NCBI RefSeq assembly: GCF_014879935.1
Contig: NZ_JACSRD010000166.1
Coordinates: forward strand, 1 to 43,754
From: Prosthecobacter sp.
Lineage (GTDB): Bacteria > Verrucomicrobiota > Verrucomicrobiia > Verrucomicrobiales > Verrucomicrobiaceae
Direction: 5' to 3'
Length of the DNA stretch: 43,754 bases
Under the pieces are notes generated by a model that made no database searches, was not told where the DNA came from, and saw only the letters and a list, made by a program, of their open reading frames with translations. Numbering within the stretch: position 1 is the stretch's first letter; each line of letters starts with the position of its first letter. A program made the position numbers and the translations under genes. Below are positions 23,521-31,893 of this stretch, piece by piece.

Positions 23521-25116
23521 TCAGTTAAGATCAAGCCCCGTGAGATGTTGCCGCAGGATGCGGCGCATTTCCTCGATGGCCTCCGGCCGCTCATGCACGC
23601 TGTGATCGGACCGCACGACCAGCTCCGATCGCACACCTTCGAGATGTGAGCTGCTGTAGGGCACAAAGCCGTCGGAGCATTCGGGATCCGTCAGGCTTCG
23701 GCCATCCTTGTTTCCAATGATGGAGTGGAGCTGGACACCGCGGCGGAAGGGCAAGCTGGTGGCCACTTTCACGTAAGGCGACTCCGGCGAGAGGTTGTCC
23801 ACGCTGGTTGGCATGCCGCGGGCGAACAACTCGCCGAGCTTGGGATCCCGCTTGGCAATGCCCTCCAGGATGTCAAAAGCGTTGCCAAAGGTCTCCCCGG
23901 GCAGCTTGACGAGCCGGCGGCCGATGTGGGCGAGAGTGCTGTCGGCCAAATAGCTGCCGCGATGGGGAGTCGCGGCGAAAATGACGCGGCTGACACTGGG
24001 ATTTGGATCAAACTCCATGTAGCCACGCAAGGCGTCGTATTCGGAGCGGGTCAGACCGAGTTTGTCCGGTGTTCCCCCGAGCAGACTCACCCAAAGGCGG
24101 TCACCGCTGTCCTGTACCTGTCCCTTGCTGACAAGGCCGCCCATGCTGTGGCCAATGAGCACCATGTGGTGGCAAAGCCTGCCCGTCCCCTGCTGCTCCA
24201 GGATCTTGTGCAGGCTGGCCAGGTTTTCACGCAGCTTGGCGGCGCTATAGACAATGGGCACGCCCGAAGGATAGCGGAACGTGTAAACTTGGTAGTGTTT
24301 TTGAAGCACGATGTCACTGCTCAGTTCGTTGATGACGTTTTCCCATGTCGCCGGTCGTGACATGAGACCGTGCACAAACACCACCGGGATGCGTTCCGCA
24401 GATGGGCGCTCCAGGGCGATGAGACCGAGCTTGCTCATGTAGTCGCTGCTGCGCAGAAGCGCCTTGATCCCGCCCATTTGAATCTCCTTGTGGGAGAGGA
24501 GCAGCTCTCCGTAGGCGGAGAGATCGGCAGCCAGAGGCTGGCGTCGCCCTGCGAGCGTGACCTTCTCCAGCCCGCGTGAATCGTGCAGCACCAACGAGGC
24601 GACACGCGGCCCCTTCCCAGAGCGTCGGAATTCAATCGTCGCAGTGACGGAGGAGAAATAGCCACCTTCGGTCATGAACGGCTCAGCGCCTTTGCGCTCA
24701 GCAGAGTAGCTCCAGTGAGCCACAAGGGGCACTCCGACACCTTCACGCACCACCCGGCTTCTGAGACGTTTGCTCTTGATGACACGGGCAGGAACCAGCT
24801 CGTCGAAACGCAGGTTGGCCGGCCACGAAGGCTGAAGACGATAGGAATTGCCCGCCAACATGCTGCTGGAGCGGTTCTTTTCATCGCTGCGTTCGAACCA
24901 AAGGGCGACAGCCCTCTCGACCGCCTCGTTGTAGTCGTGCCTGGCCTCCCTGGTCGCGAGACCGCCAGTGCTGGCCTTTTCAGCATCGGCCAGCGCCAGT
25001 TCGAGCGCGGCGGCACCTGTGCCGCCAGAAGAACGACGGCCTGTGCTTGTGGTCGTGCATGCGTCCAGGCAAAGCGCTATGCACAGGACGAGGAGGTGGA
25101 TCCAGGCGCGTGTCAT
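23521..25116 (-). CDS. Lipoprotein alpha/beta hydrolase (lipase-like)
   Basis: A 531-residue protein with a lipoprotein signal: the hydrophobic start MTRAWIHLLVLCIALCLDAC has Cys20 as the acylated residue, followed by a Thr/Ser/Gly linker. Residues ~30-260 form an unrecognised N-terminal domain (EKASTGGLATREARHDYNEA is helical). The hydrolase begins at RIPVVFVHGLMSRPATWENV, with the oxyanion region HG and the nucleophile elbow GHSMGG at about residue 320. The acid and His are probably in DGFVPYSSSHLEG and the RSDHSVHE segment. Lipases and phospholipases of this fold act on envelope or extracellular esters. It is 31 bp downstream of an unknown exported protein and probably shares its promoter, which carries the palindrome at 26459. 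Confidence 0.85.
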   Translation of the reverse strand: MTRAWIHLLVLCIALCLDACTTTSTGRRSSGGTGAAALELALADAEKASTGGLATREARHDYNEAVERAVALWFERSDEKNRSSSMLAGNSYRLQPSWPANLRFDELVPARVIKSKRLRSRVVREGVGVPLVAHWSYSAERKGAEPFMTEGGYFSSVTATIEFRRSGKGPRVASLVLHDSRGLEKVTLAGRRQPLAADLSAYGELLLSHKEIQMGGIKALLRSSDYMSKLGLIALERPSAERIPVVFVHGLMSRPATWENVINELSSDIVLQKHYQVYTFRYPSGVPIVYSAAKLRENLASLHKILEQQGTGRLCHHMVLIGHSMGGLVSKGQVQDSGDRLWVSLLGGTPDKLGLTRSEYDALRGYMEFDPNPSVSRVIFAATPHRGSYLADSTLAHIGRRLVKLPGETFGNAFDILEGIAKRDPKLGELFARGMPTSVDNLSPESPYVKVATSLPFRRGVQLHSIIGNKDGRSLTDPECSDGFVPYSSSHLEGVRSELVVRSDHSVHERPEAIEEMRRILRQHLTGLDLN

Positions 25117-25147
25117 GGTGATCTGGAATGCTGGGGTGAACCGTGCC

Positions 25148-26419
25148 TTAATTCAGCGGCCCTTTGAGCAGCTTGTCCTGCACCCGGAAGCCGCGGGCCT
25201 CGAGTTCCTGACGCAAGCCGGGTGACATCACCCCGGTGAGAACGACGATGAGCGATGACGGCTTGGCACCGTCCACCCTCATCGCCTGCACAGCCTCGGC
25301 AAAGCGCTTCGAACGCGGCGACCACATGGCGTAATCCCAGTGCAAGGCGACGACAAGGCCGCCATCTGCCCCGATGCAGACCGGCATGCCGTTCACCAGC
25401 GCAATGCGGTCCACCGGGATGCCGTGGATGTGAGCATGGGAGATGAGAAGCGTCGTCTGTTGATAGAAGACAGCGTCCGCCTCATTCTCACACATGCTTG
25501 TGGCGTCACGGAGCAGGATCTCGCGCCCTTTGACGCCAGTCATTTTCTCGAGCGAGCTGACGAAATGCGTCTGATGCCAGGGGGAAAACGCCTTGGTGGC
25601 GAGAAAGGCCTTCGCGGCATCCTCGCTGATGCCCAGATTGCGCAGGCGGGAAAGATTCAGCGCCTGGAGATCGGAGGGGCTTTGATCATAAACCATCTGG
25701 GTGGTGGTATCGACGGTGTTGAGAGCGCTCAGGGCAGCTCCGGCTGCGCCACTGATGGGCATGGTGGCCGCTTTGACGGTCATGCGACCGGCAAACATCA
25801 CCCAGGCCACGCGGTCGAGCTCATCCTGAAGAAGCTCGTTCGTGCTGTAAGGGCTCACGCCGAGTTCGGCGCAGAGCTGGCGTTTCGTGCTCGAAACACC
25901 GGCCGCGGCCTTCAACATGCCGTCCTGGCCGTTCGCCCTTTCTTCACCAGTAACCACCTGCTTCGCGCCGCGACCGACACGGCCGAGAAACTTGCCGACG
26001 CCCTGCATGGTGGAGGTGAGAGTTTCCGCCGGATCGCTGATCAGATGATCCGCCGCCTGCAACGGAGCCATGGCAGCCTGTTTCACGCCTTCCGCAAACT
26101 CCTGGGTGTTGGACATTTCACGCAGTCTGACGAGGGCGAAGATCTCCTTGACGCGGTCGTGCAGCATCTGATTTCCATGGGCGATGAAGAGCCCAAAGTC
26201 CGAGTCGATCACAAAATGATTCGATCCCTGGTCCGGAATGACATCCTCCCTGACGCGATGGAAGGGACTGGAGAGATAAACGGGCTGAAGGATCTCGGAA
26301 GCTTTCAGCACCGGCGGCTTTTCATACCCGGAAGCGGCGGCAGATGCTGTTTGAGCCAGGAGACCGTCCGCAGTGCAAAAGACTGCGGCGACAAGAGGGA
26401 GAAAGAGGGAGGTACGCAT
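25148..26419 (-). CDS. Exported protein of unknown function
   Basis: A protein of about 423 residues that I do not recognise. ATG 26419 starts directly at a signal peptide (MRTSLFLPLVAAVFCTADGLLAQ); ATG 26431, four codons earlier, is also possible. Residues ~85-220 are helical and Ala/Gly rich (FLGRVGRGAKQVVTGEE, ISGAAGAALSALNTVDTTTQ), perhaps membrane-interacting. The C-terminal half contains LLISHAHIHGIPVDRIALVN and GLVVALHWDYAMWSPRSKRF, a mixed alpha/beta pattern without a motif I can name. It is followed closely by a lipase-like lipoprotein and preceded by the OprB-like porin gene. A copy of the 16-bp palindrome lies 39 bp upstream of its start. Confidence 0.75.
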   Translation of the reverse strand: MRTSLFLPLVAAVFCTADGLLAQTASAAASGYEKPPVLKASEILQPVYLSSPFHRVREDVIPDQGSNHFVIDSDFGLFIAHGNQMLHDRVKEIFALVRLREMSNTQEFAEGVKQAAMAPLQAADHLISDPAETLTSTMQGVGKFLGRVGRGAKQVVTGEERANGQDGMLKAAAGVSSTKRQLCAELGVSPYSTNELLQDELDRVAWVMFAGRMTVKAATMPISGAAGAALSALNTVDTTTQMVYDQSPSDLQALNLSRLRNLGISEDAAKAFLATKAFSPWHQTHFVSSLEKMTGVKGREILLRDATSMCENEADAVFYQQTTLLISHAHIHGIPVDRIALVNGMPVCIGADGGLVVALHWDYAMWSPRSKRFAEAVQAMRVDGAKPSSLIVVLTGVMSPGLRQELEARGFRVQDKLLKGPLN

Positions 26420-26458
26420 GACAGGCCGCATGGTGAAGATTCCCGCGAGCCTCTGCTA

Positions 26459-26474
26459 TTGGCCTTTGGTCCTA
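26459..26474 (-). promoter_or_regulatory. 16-bp palindrome, copy 1, upstream of the unknown exported protein and lipase genes
   Basis: The + strand reads TTGGCCTTTGGTCCTA; read in the direction of transcription it is TAGGACCAAAGGCCAA, followed by TAGCAGAGG. It fits the shared pattern TTGG-N-C-N4-G-N-CC-(A/T)-A with one departure from symmetry (CCTA instead of CCAA). It lies in the 64-bp gap between two minus-strand genes, 39 bp upstream of ATG 26419. See the copies at 31843, 36648 and 41646. Confidence 0.6.
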
Positions 26475-26483
26475 CAGGATGGT

Positions 26484-27683
26484 TCAAAAGGCAAAACTGG
26501 CACGCACGCCGCCGATGATGATCCAGTCGGCATGACCGCCGACGCCATCACCGGCGACGAACTGAACATCCGGAGTGATGTGAAGCGTCTTGCTGATTTG
26601 ACGACGGTAGAAAACCTCAACCACGCTCTCCCAGCCGTTCGAATCAGCGGACGAACTGCCTGCGGCGATGGAAAGCCCGAGGCGATCGGACTTGCGCAGG
26701 TCGAACGCCACGCCAGCCACAGCGAAGTGATCCGTCACCGCAGCCTCGCCATCAGCCCAGGCATAGCGAAAGAAACTGTGGGTGCGACCCGCCAGTTGTT
26801 GCTCAAGGGTCAGGCTCACACCCCGGCCAGGCTGGAGGTTGAACTCCGGCATCGCATCCGAATTCCAAGCCAGCAACTGGACCCGGGCGGGCCGGCATTC
26901 CCAGCCTTTGAAATTGTAGCCGAGCTGAGCCGCGGTGAACAACGCGCCCCCTCGAAACTTCCATTCGGCAGATTCGCTCAGATTGGTGGAGTCGAGGTGT
27001 GAGGCCGCCAGCGTGACATCCCAGCCCGCGCGGCTCTCCCATCGAACAACGGCACCGAGATCCGAACCTGGAAAACCCACCGCCGGACTGGATGAGAAGG
27101 CTTGATTCATGAACGAGCGCTTGGCGCTGCGCATTTGATGCCCGTCGAGCAGGTCATCGATGGTCATCTGGCCATAACGGAGCGTCAGCCGTTGATCGAA
27201 AAACTTGTCCTCCAAAAAAATTTCCGGCACTTGGAATCCTGCATTCGTGAAACCATCGACATGACCCCAGAGCGCGCCAGTCTCTTTGCGGAGCTGGGAG
27301 GGCGCAAGATCGCTGTAGGCATGACGATGCCGCACCCGCAGGTTGAGGGACAGGGGCGCCTTGCTGGCATCCGGATTGATCTGCCACCGCAGGTTCAACG
27401 TGCCATCTCCTGATGACGCGCCCCAGCCGTCGTTGCGTCCCACGGCGCCAATCGCCAGCGAGTCGTAGCTGAGCGCGATGTCCAGACGCAGCGCCTCCAT
27501 CCAGGCAGTGCGTCGTTGCTGCCACTGCTCCCTTGAATGACTCCAATCGTGATCACGAATGGCGATGGTGGCGGCGATGCCGTCCTCATTGCGTTTCACG
27601 CCGCCCGAAACTGCCTGCTCGGCCGGCGCCGGGGACGCAAGGCAGGCGAATGCTGTGAGCAGGCATGAGGAAAGCCGTTTCAT
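26484..27683 (-). CDS. OprB-like carbohydrate-selective porin
   Basis: A 399-residue outer-membrane beta-barrel with a signal peptide (MKRLSSCLLTAFACLASPAPAE) and a C-terminal Phe (GGVRASFAF). Residue patterns fit the OprB family (PF04966): LSLNLRVRHRHAYSD, GHVDGFTNAGFQVPEIFLED, LTLRYGQMTIDDLLDGHQ, NQAFSSSPAVGFPGSDLGAV and ESVVEVFYRRQISKTLHITPDVQFV. OprB porins admit mono- and disaccharides. The start overlaps the DUF502 gene stop by ATGA, so the two are translationally coupled. The exact sugar preference cannot be read. Confidence 0.85.
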   Translation of the reverse strand: MKRLSSCLLTAFACLASPAPAEQAVSGGVKRNEDGIAATIAIRDHDWSHSREQWQQRRTAWMEALRLDIALSYDSLAIGAVGRNDGWGASSGDGTLNLRWQINPDASKAPLSLNLRVRHRHAYSDLAPSQLRKETGALWGHVDGFTNAGFQVPEIFLEDKFFDQRLTLRYGQMTIDDLLDGHQMRSAKRSFMNQAFSSSPAVGFPGSDLGAVVRWESRAGWDVTLAASHLDSTNLSESAEWKFRGGALFTAAQLGYNFKGWECRPARVQLLAWNSDAMPEFNLQPGRGVSLTLEQQLAGRTHSFFRYAWADGEAAVTDHFAVAGVAFDLRKSDRLGLSIAAGSSSADSNGWESVVEVFYRRQISKTLHITPDVQFVAGDGVGGHADWIIIGGVRASFAF

Positions 27684-28333
27684 GCTTCAGAGATTGTGCG
27701 CTGCGAATTTTCGCCCGTTTCCTCACGGCCGTTCCAATAGCTTTCGTGCCTGGCGAGGAGCCTGGCCGAGCCCACCCCCCACTGCTGCAGCGCGTTGGCG
27801 ACAGATGAGATGCGGACATGCAATGGGCTGACCAGTTCCCTCGGGACGATCTTCACCGAGCCGGAGCCTGGATTGGGGGTGCCGGGCATGAAAATGGTGA
27901 GTCTGCCATCGCCATGATCCTCGGTGATGAAGACAAACGATTCGACGCCGTCGCGCGTCTTCAACATGCCAGGTCTGACCACGCTTTCGCTCTCCACGCA
28001 GGCCAGCCCCCCGATGACGGCTCTCAAGGCGGAATAGCCGGGAACACGAAACAGCAGCGTTCGCTCGACCCAGGTGCCAACCACCCTTCCGCGGCGTGAG
28101 ATCATGATCAAACCGAGCACAAATGACAGCCCCACCATGATCAGCACGGCGTAGATCATCGGGAACTCCGCCACCACCGAATCGTGGCCGGCGAATGTCT
28201 CCATGAGAGCCTGCGCTCCAGAGCGCACGGAGACCGCGATCTTCGTCACAAGGACGAACAGCACCACCACCGGCAGCAAGACAAACAACCCGCCGAGGGT
28301 GGTGGCTTTGAGAAAGGCGGCGATTCGTTTCAT
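27680..28333 (-). CDS. DUF502 family inner-membrane protein
   Basis: A 217-residue protein. Two transmembrane segments near the N-terminus are clear: residues ~10-32 (TTLGGLFVLLPVVVLFVLVT) and ~58-80 (MIYAVLIMVGLSFVLGLIMI). The soluble part carries the DUF502 pattern: PGYSALRAVIGGL, SFVFITEDHGDGRLTIFMPGTPNPGSGSV and VSPLHVRISSVANALQQWGVG. DUF502 proteins are widespread and have no known activity. Its coupling to a porin suggests an envelope role. It probably belongs to the unit started by the palindrome at 31843, together with the large modular protein and the DUF3313-like lipoprotein. Confidence 0.88.
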   Translation of the reverse strand: MKRIAAFLKATTLGGLFVLLPVVVLFVLVTKIAVSVRSGAQALMETFAGHDSVVAEFPMIYAVLIMVGLSFVLGLIMISRRGRVVGTWVERTLLFRVPGYSALRAVIGGLACVESESVVRPGMLKTRDGVESFVFITEDHGDGRLTIFMPGTPNPGSGSVKIVPRELVSPLHVRISSVANALQQWGVGSARLLARHESYWNGREETGENSQRTISEA

Positions 28334-28358
28334 GGAGGCGGCCGGCGTCGCAGCCCGT

Positions 28359-28451
28359 TCAGCTCATGGAGACCAGGTGTCCCGCCGAATGGACCGCCGG
28401 CAGCCACGCGAGCACGAAGATCAGCATGTCGGGAATGAAGAGGGTTTTCAT
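28359..28451 (-). CDS. Possible 30-residue hydrophobic peptide
   Basis: Between the modular protein and DUF502 genes, a minus-strand ATG at 28451 opens 30 codons encoding MKTLFIPDMLIFVLAWLPAV followed by a short tail ending SMS, then TGA. The centre is one likely membrane helix. Small hydrophobic peptides are common near stress and envelope genes. There is no strong Shine-Dalgarno sequence, and the length is too short to judge by codon use. It is low-confidence and may be chance. Confidence 0.3.
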   Translation of the reverse strand: MKTLFIPDMLIFVLAWLPAVHSAGHLVSMS

Positions 28452-28474
28452 GGCTGGTGGACCGAATGTGAAAC

Positions 28475-30967
28475 TTAGCGGCGGCCGCCACGTGAACGTG
28501 TCGCACCACCACCAGAGCGTGAAGCACCGGATGTCGAACGCGAGGCAGCGCTGGAGCGGGAGCGGGAGTAGGCGTCCCGATTGAGCTGCGAGGGCGTGGA
28601 CTGGCGGTTCTGGTAACTGCCGCGGTTGAGATTCCCCGCTCCAGATCGGCCCGCAGGCTGTGTCGTCGGGCGTGTGGACGGCCGCGTTGAAGGCTGAACC
28701 GGCCGTGTGCTGGGTTGTGTGGGTCGGGTCGTTGGTGGTGCAGGACGAGTGCTCGGCTGAGCAGGACGCGTCACGGGTTGTTCGGGCTTGGTCGGACGCG
28801 TGCCTGGCTGCTGCACAGGCAGCGTGGTGGGACGCTCGGGGCGGGAGGAGGATGGAGGCGTGCGCGGGGGGTTAGGGGGATTGTTTGCCGGCACATTGGG
28901 CGCATTGTGCCAGCCGCCATCGGAGCGTGAGTGCCAACCGTTCTCGTCCTTCTTGTAGATGTTGCCGTCCTTGCCGACATAGACGTCTCCACCCGCTGTT
29001 TTGGTGATGAAGGCGTCGGAGCCGTATTTGCGGTTCACGCCGACCGCCACGCCGCCGCGGGATGTTTGCACGCCGCCCACTGTGCCCCGGGCGTTCGAGT
29101 GATGACCGGCACGCACCCACTCGTCATCACGCACGACTGCCGAGCGGCCCCAGGAGCCGTAGGGTGTCTGAACGGACACACGACCTGCGGCAGTGTTCGT
29201 CCATGGATTGTAAGCGGTGCGGGCGGTCACGGCACCGCGGGGTCCATACGCATAGGCGCCGCGAGAATAAATGACGGTGACTGGATTGTAGGCCGCTCCA
29301 AAGCCCGCGCCGCCGTACGGACCGTAGTAGCGGGCGCCGCAGCGGTAGTAGCCATGGCCGTGATGGTAAACCGCGCCACAACCGTAGCCATACCAATACG
29401 GGCTCGGATAATAGTGATGGTGCCAGTGATCATCGTCGTCCGCCAGCGCATGACCGAGCCACATGCCAAGTCCGAAGACCACGAGACCACGGGCGACATA
29501 AGCGCCGGAGTAACCGGAGGTCGCTCCGACTTGCACGGTCGTCGGCGTGGAATTGTACACATGGACATGTGTCACATTGTACTTCGGACTCTGCGGCGGA
29601 ATGCTGTAGATGGGCGCAGGCACGTTGTCACAAACGATCCATGCGCCGCCGGCGGCTGGTGCCTGGAACCACACGCCTTGATGGCAGCAATAATACATGC
29701 CGTTCACCAGGAACACGTCATAGGACGTGTTTGTGGCATACTGCACACCGGTGGCACCTGGGATGGCTTTGAACTTTGGCTGGCCCTCGTAGGCGACCTG
29801 TACGGTCGTGCTGGAGCGGTCCACAGTGGCCGTCTGCGGGATGGAGGCGAGGATCACCGCCTCGTCTGCCTCGGGCGTCCCGGGCACGGAGGCCAGGACG
29901 TGCGCCTTCGGGTGTGCTTCGGGAATGCGGGCAAAGTCTGCCGGCAGCGTGTCCATGGCGGAAGCCCAGGGCCCTTCAAGGTTCGAGGCGCTGAACCAGC
30001 GACCTGCTGTGAGCAGGAAGTAGTTTTTGCCGGCAGGATGCAGGAACAGGTCGCTCTCTGTGTTCGCCACATACATCAGAGAGGTGCCTGAAATCGGCAC
30101 CAACTGCGGTTTGCCAGTCGTGACGATGATCTCCGAGGGACGGTTTGCGGCAAAAACACGCGGTGCAGGCGTGCTGTCAGCCGGAAGATCGATCTTCGCC
30201 TTCACTTCGGACCAGTTGGCATCGTCGGGCAGCTTTTTAAAGGATGCGGGCACGGCCTTGGCAGTCTTCCACGGGCCTTGGATGACATCCTGGGTCACGA
30301 GCCACTGGTTCTCCGTCAGCAGGTAGTATTGTCCCTCGTTGAAGAGCACGTCCCAGTTTGTATTCACAGCAAACATGAGGGACGGATCATCTTCGTTCAC
30401 CGCCTCCAGCTTCGGCTCGCCGATGAAGGTCACAAGCACGGCTGGCGAGTCGCTGTAGAAGATGGGCGGCGGCTCGAAACTCACCGCAGTGTCCGCCGTG
30501 GTGACGTCATCACGGTTCAACGCGGCTGTCACAGCGGCCAGTGGCATTTCCAAGGGTGTCTCAGGCTTCAATACGGAGCGCACCAACGCCTCGGCTTTGG
30601 CGGTGCCGGCGGCATCGAGCTCGGGAAAACGAAACTGGGTGAACTCCCGCTTGCCGACACGCACCGTGTCGTGATCCAGGTCTGTCACAGTTTCCGCATC
30701 AATGGCGACGGCACCGAAAGTGGCCTCCTTGCTGCCCTCCAGCTTCACCCCGATGGCAGACGTACCCTTCAAATGGCGGAAATCCTGCCATTCAAGGATC
30801 TGCGGCATGTAGATGGCCACCTCCGCACCACCGATTTGATAAACACGCGGCCAGGACTCGGGATCGAGGACGCCTGTGTCCTCCGCCACGGCCATGGACA
30901 TGGACAAGCTGCCCACAACCGCGAAGAACGCGGTGCGAAGCACACGGATGCTGGAATTGATCTTCAT
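28475..30967 (-). CDS. Large exported modular protein with three W-rich repeats and a Pro/Arg/Thr-rich tail
   Basis: An 830-residue protein with a signal peptide (MKINSSIRVLRTAFFAVVGS...AVAED). Three related modules lie at about 174-255, 278-355 and 386-462. Each has Y-x-x-x-T-N/anchor, a V/LF strand, YY/YFLL-x-x-x-x-W and a G-P/A-W turn (e.g. YYLLTENQWLVTQDVIQGPW, YFLLTAGRWFSASNLEGPW, YYCCHQGVWFQAPAAGGAW). The W-x-GPW pattern resembles small carbohydrate-binding modules; this is inference. A hydrophobic stretch at 490-507 (VARGLVVFGLGMWLGHALA) precedes a His/Tyr/Gly-rich segment (HWHHHYYPSPYWYGYG), likely metal-binding or disordered. The C-terminal ~130 residues repeat TRP-x-QPS and end in an Arg/Ser/Gly-rich basic tail (SRSGGGATRSRGGRR). 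No enzymatic motif is visible. Confidence 0.8.
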   Translation of the reverse strand: MKINSSIRVLRTAFFAVVGSLSMSMAVAEDTGVLDPESWPRVYQIGGAEVAIYMPQILEWQDFRHLKGTSAIGVKLEGSKEATFGAVAIDAETVTDLDHDTVRVGKREFTQFRFPELDAAGTAKAEALVRSVLKPETPLEMPLAAVTAALNRDDVTTADTAVSFEPPPIFYSDSPAVLVTFIGEPKLEAVNEDDPSLMFAVNTNWDVLFNEGQYYLLTENQWLVTQDVIQGPWKTAKAVPASFKKLPDDANWSEVKAKIDLPADSTPAPRVFAANRPSEIIVTTGKPQLVPISGTSLMYVANTESDLFLHPAGKNYFLLTAGRWFSASNLEGPWASAMDTLPADFARIPEAHPKAHVLASVPGTPEADEAVILASIPQTATVDRSSTTVQVAYEGQPKFKAIPGATGVQYATNTSYDVFLVNGMYYCCHQGVWFQAPAAGGAWIVCDNVPAPIYSIPPQSPKYNVTHVHVYNSTPTTVQVGATSGYSGAYVARGLVVFGLGMWLGHALADDDDHWHHHYYPSPYWYGYGCGAVYHHGHGYYRCGARYYGPYGGAGFGAAYNPVTVIYSRGAYAYGPRGAVTARTAYNPWTNTAAGRVSVQTPYGSWGRSAVVRDDEWVRAGHHSNARGTVGGVQTSRGGVAVGVNRKYGSDAFITKTAGGDVYVGKDGNIYKKDENGWHSRSDGGWHNAPNVPANNPPNPPRTPPSSSRPERPTTLPVQQPGTRPTKPEQPVTRPAQPSTRPAPPTTRPTQPSTRPVQPSTRPSTRPTTQPAGRSGAGNLNRGSYQNRQSTPSQLNRDAYSRSRSSAASRSTSGASRSGGGATRSRGGRR

Positions 30968-31016
30968 GATGCTCAGAGAGAAGGGAGAAGTGGGGAGGGA
31001 GGTGCCAGGCCGCGTC

Positions 31017-31772
31017 TTACCAAGGTTTCAGCGTGACCGGCTTGGCGCGCTTCACGACATGGCTGGGCGGTGTGTTGATGAATTCAGCAAACTCCGAGGC
31101 CCAGTCCGCGATGTTTGTTTCCGCCCCGTGATACCAGGAATAGTTGCCCAGATTGACTGGAGCCGTCTTGTCCGCACGCCTGTCTTTGAATGTGGCGACG
31201 AGGCTGTTGCTGGCACCATCCCGCGCGCGGCCTTCGATGGCGATGCTGCCGCGTCCAGCCACAGAGAGAAAGCCCGCCCCCGGAACGGCAAAGCCGGCGG
31301 CAGTCGCCGCAGCATTCCAATAGGCCTTGGACGGCACCAGTTCGACCAGTGCCAGCTCGATGACCAGCACTCCGGGCCCGGGAGAAGTGGCGAGTCGCAT
31401 CTTGTGGGATGGATGATTGCTGGCGGCAGCCATGAACTGCTGCCGCATGCGCGTGGCGATGGCCCGGGCATCTTCCGATAGAGACTGCTGGCGCATCGGC
31501 GTCTGCTGCTGCCACCAGCTCTGCTCGGCCATGAAACGGGTGTTCACTGGAGCAAAGTACACGGCATTGAATTGCTCACTGACCGGCTTGCCACGATGGG
31601 AGTCTGCCACCCAGGCCTGCTGAAGAAACGCGGCACGCGTGGGGGCCGATCCAGTGGTTTTCGGATTGAAGCCGGAATCGGCCGCAGGCGCGGGCTCAAG
31701 CAACTGGCAGGATGTCATGGCAGTCGCCATCAAAGCGGCGGACAAACAAGGAAAAAGACGGATTGGGATCAT
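31017..31772 (-). CDS. DUF3313-like lipoprotein
   Basis: A 251-residue protein. ATG 31772 begins a lipoprotein signal (MIPIRLFPCLSAALMATAMTSC, Cys at ~22, followed by QLL). The frame is open upstream to 31814 but that would bury the signal. The mature part resembles DUF3313 (PF11769): VYFAPVNTRFM, IATRMRQQFM, LVIELALVELVPSKAYWNA, and AGRGSIAIEGRARDGASNSL followed by a Tyr/Trp-rich segment and the helix WASEFAEFI. This family is predicted to be outer-membrane or periplasmic with no known function. It is the first gene after the palindrome at 31843 and lies 49 bp ahead of the modular protein gene. Confidence 0.8.
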   Translation of the reverse strand: MIPIRLFPCLSAALMATAMTSCQLLEPAPAADSGFNPKTTGSAPTRAAFLQQAWVADSHRGKPVSEQFNAVYFAPVNTRFMAEQSWWQQQTPMRQQSLSEDARAIATRMRQQFMAAASNHPSHKMRLATSPGPGVLVIELALVELVPSKAYWNAAATAAGFAVPGAGFLSVAGRGSIAIEGRARDGASNSLVATFKDRRADKTAPVNLGNYSWYHGAETNIADWASEFAEFINTPPSHVVKRAKPVTLKPW

Positions 31773-31842
31773 GGTGGTGATGAAATCAGGGATGAGTTCG
31801 GTGTGAGGAGGCACTTATGTCATGCGATGGATGCTCCGCCTA

Positions 31843-31858
31843 TTGGACCTAAGGCCAA
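31843..31858 (-). promoter_or_regulatory. 16-bp palindrome, copy 2, upstream of the DUF3313-like gene
   Basis: The + strand reads TTGGACCTAAGGCCAA; read with transcription it is TTGGCCTTAGGTCCAA, followed by TAGGCGGAG. It lies in the 121-bp gap 31773-31893, 70 bp upstream of ATG 31772. The trailing TAG(G)CGG is shared with the copy at 36648 (TAGCGG) and in part with the copy at 26459 (TAGCAGAGG), so the element may have a direction. Confidence 0.65.
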
Positions 31859-31893
31859 CACGTGCTGCGGCATGCCATCCGGGGGGCTCAGGT

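Noticed and set aside
28475..28900. Possible tandem DNA repeat or CRISPR-like array in the Pro/Arg/Thr-rich tail.
   Set aside because: The periodicity comes from the TRP-x-QPS protein repeat; units vary in length and there are no spacers.
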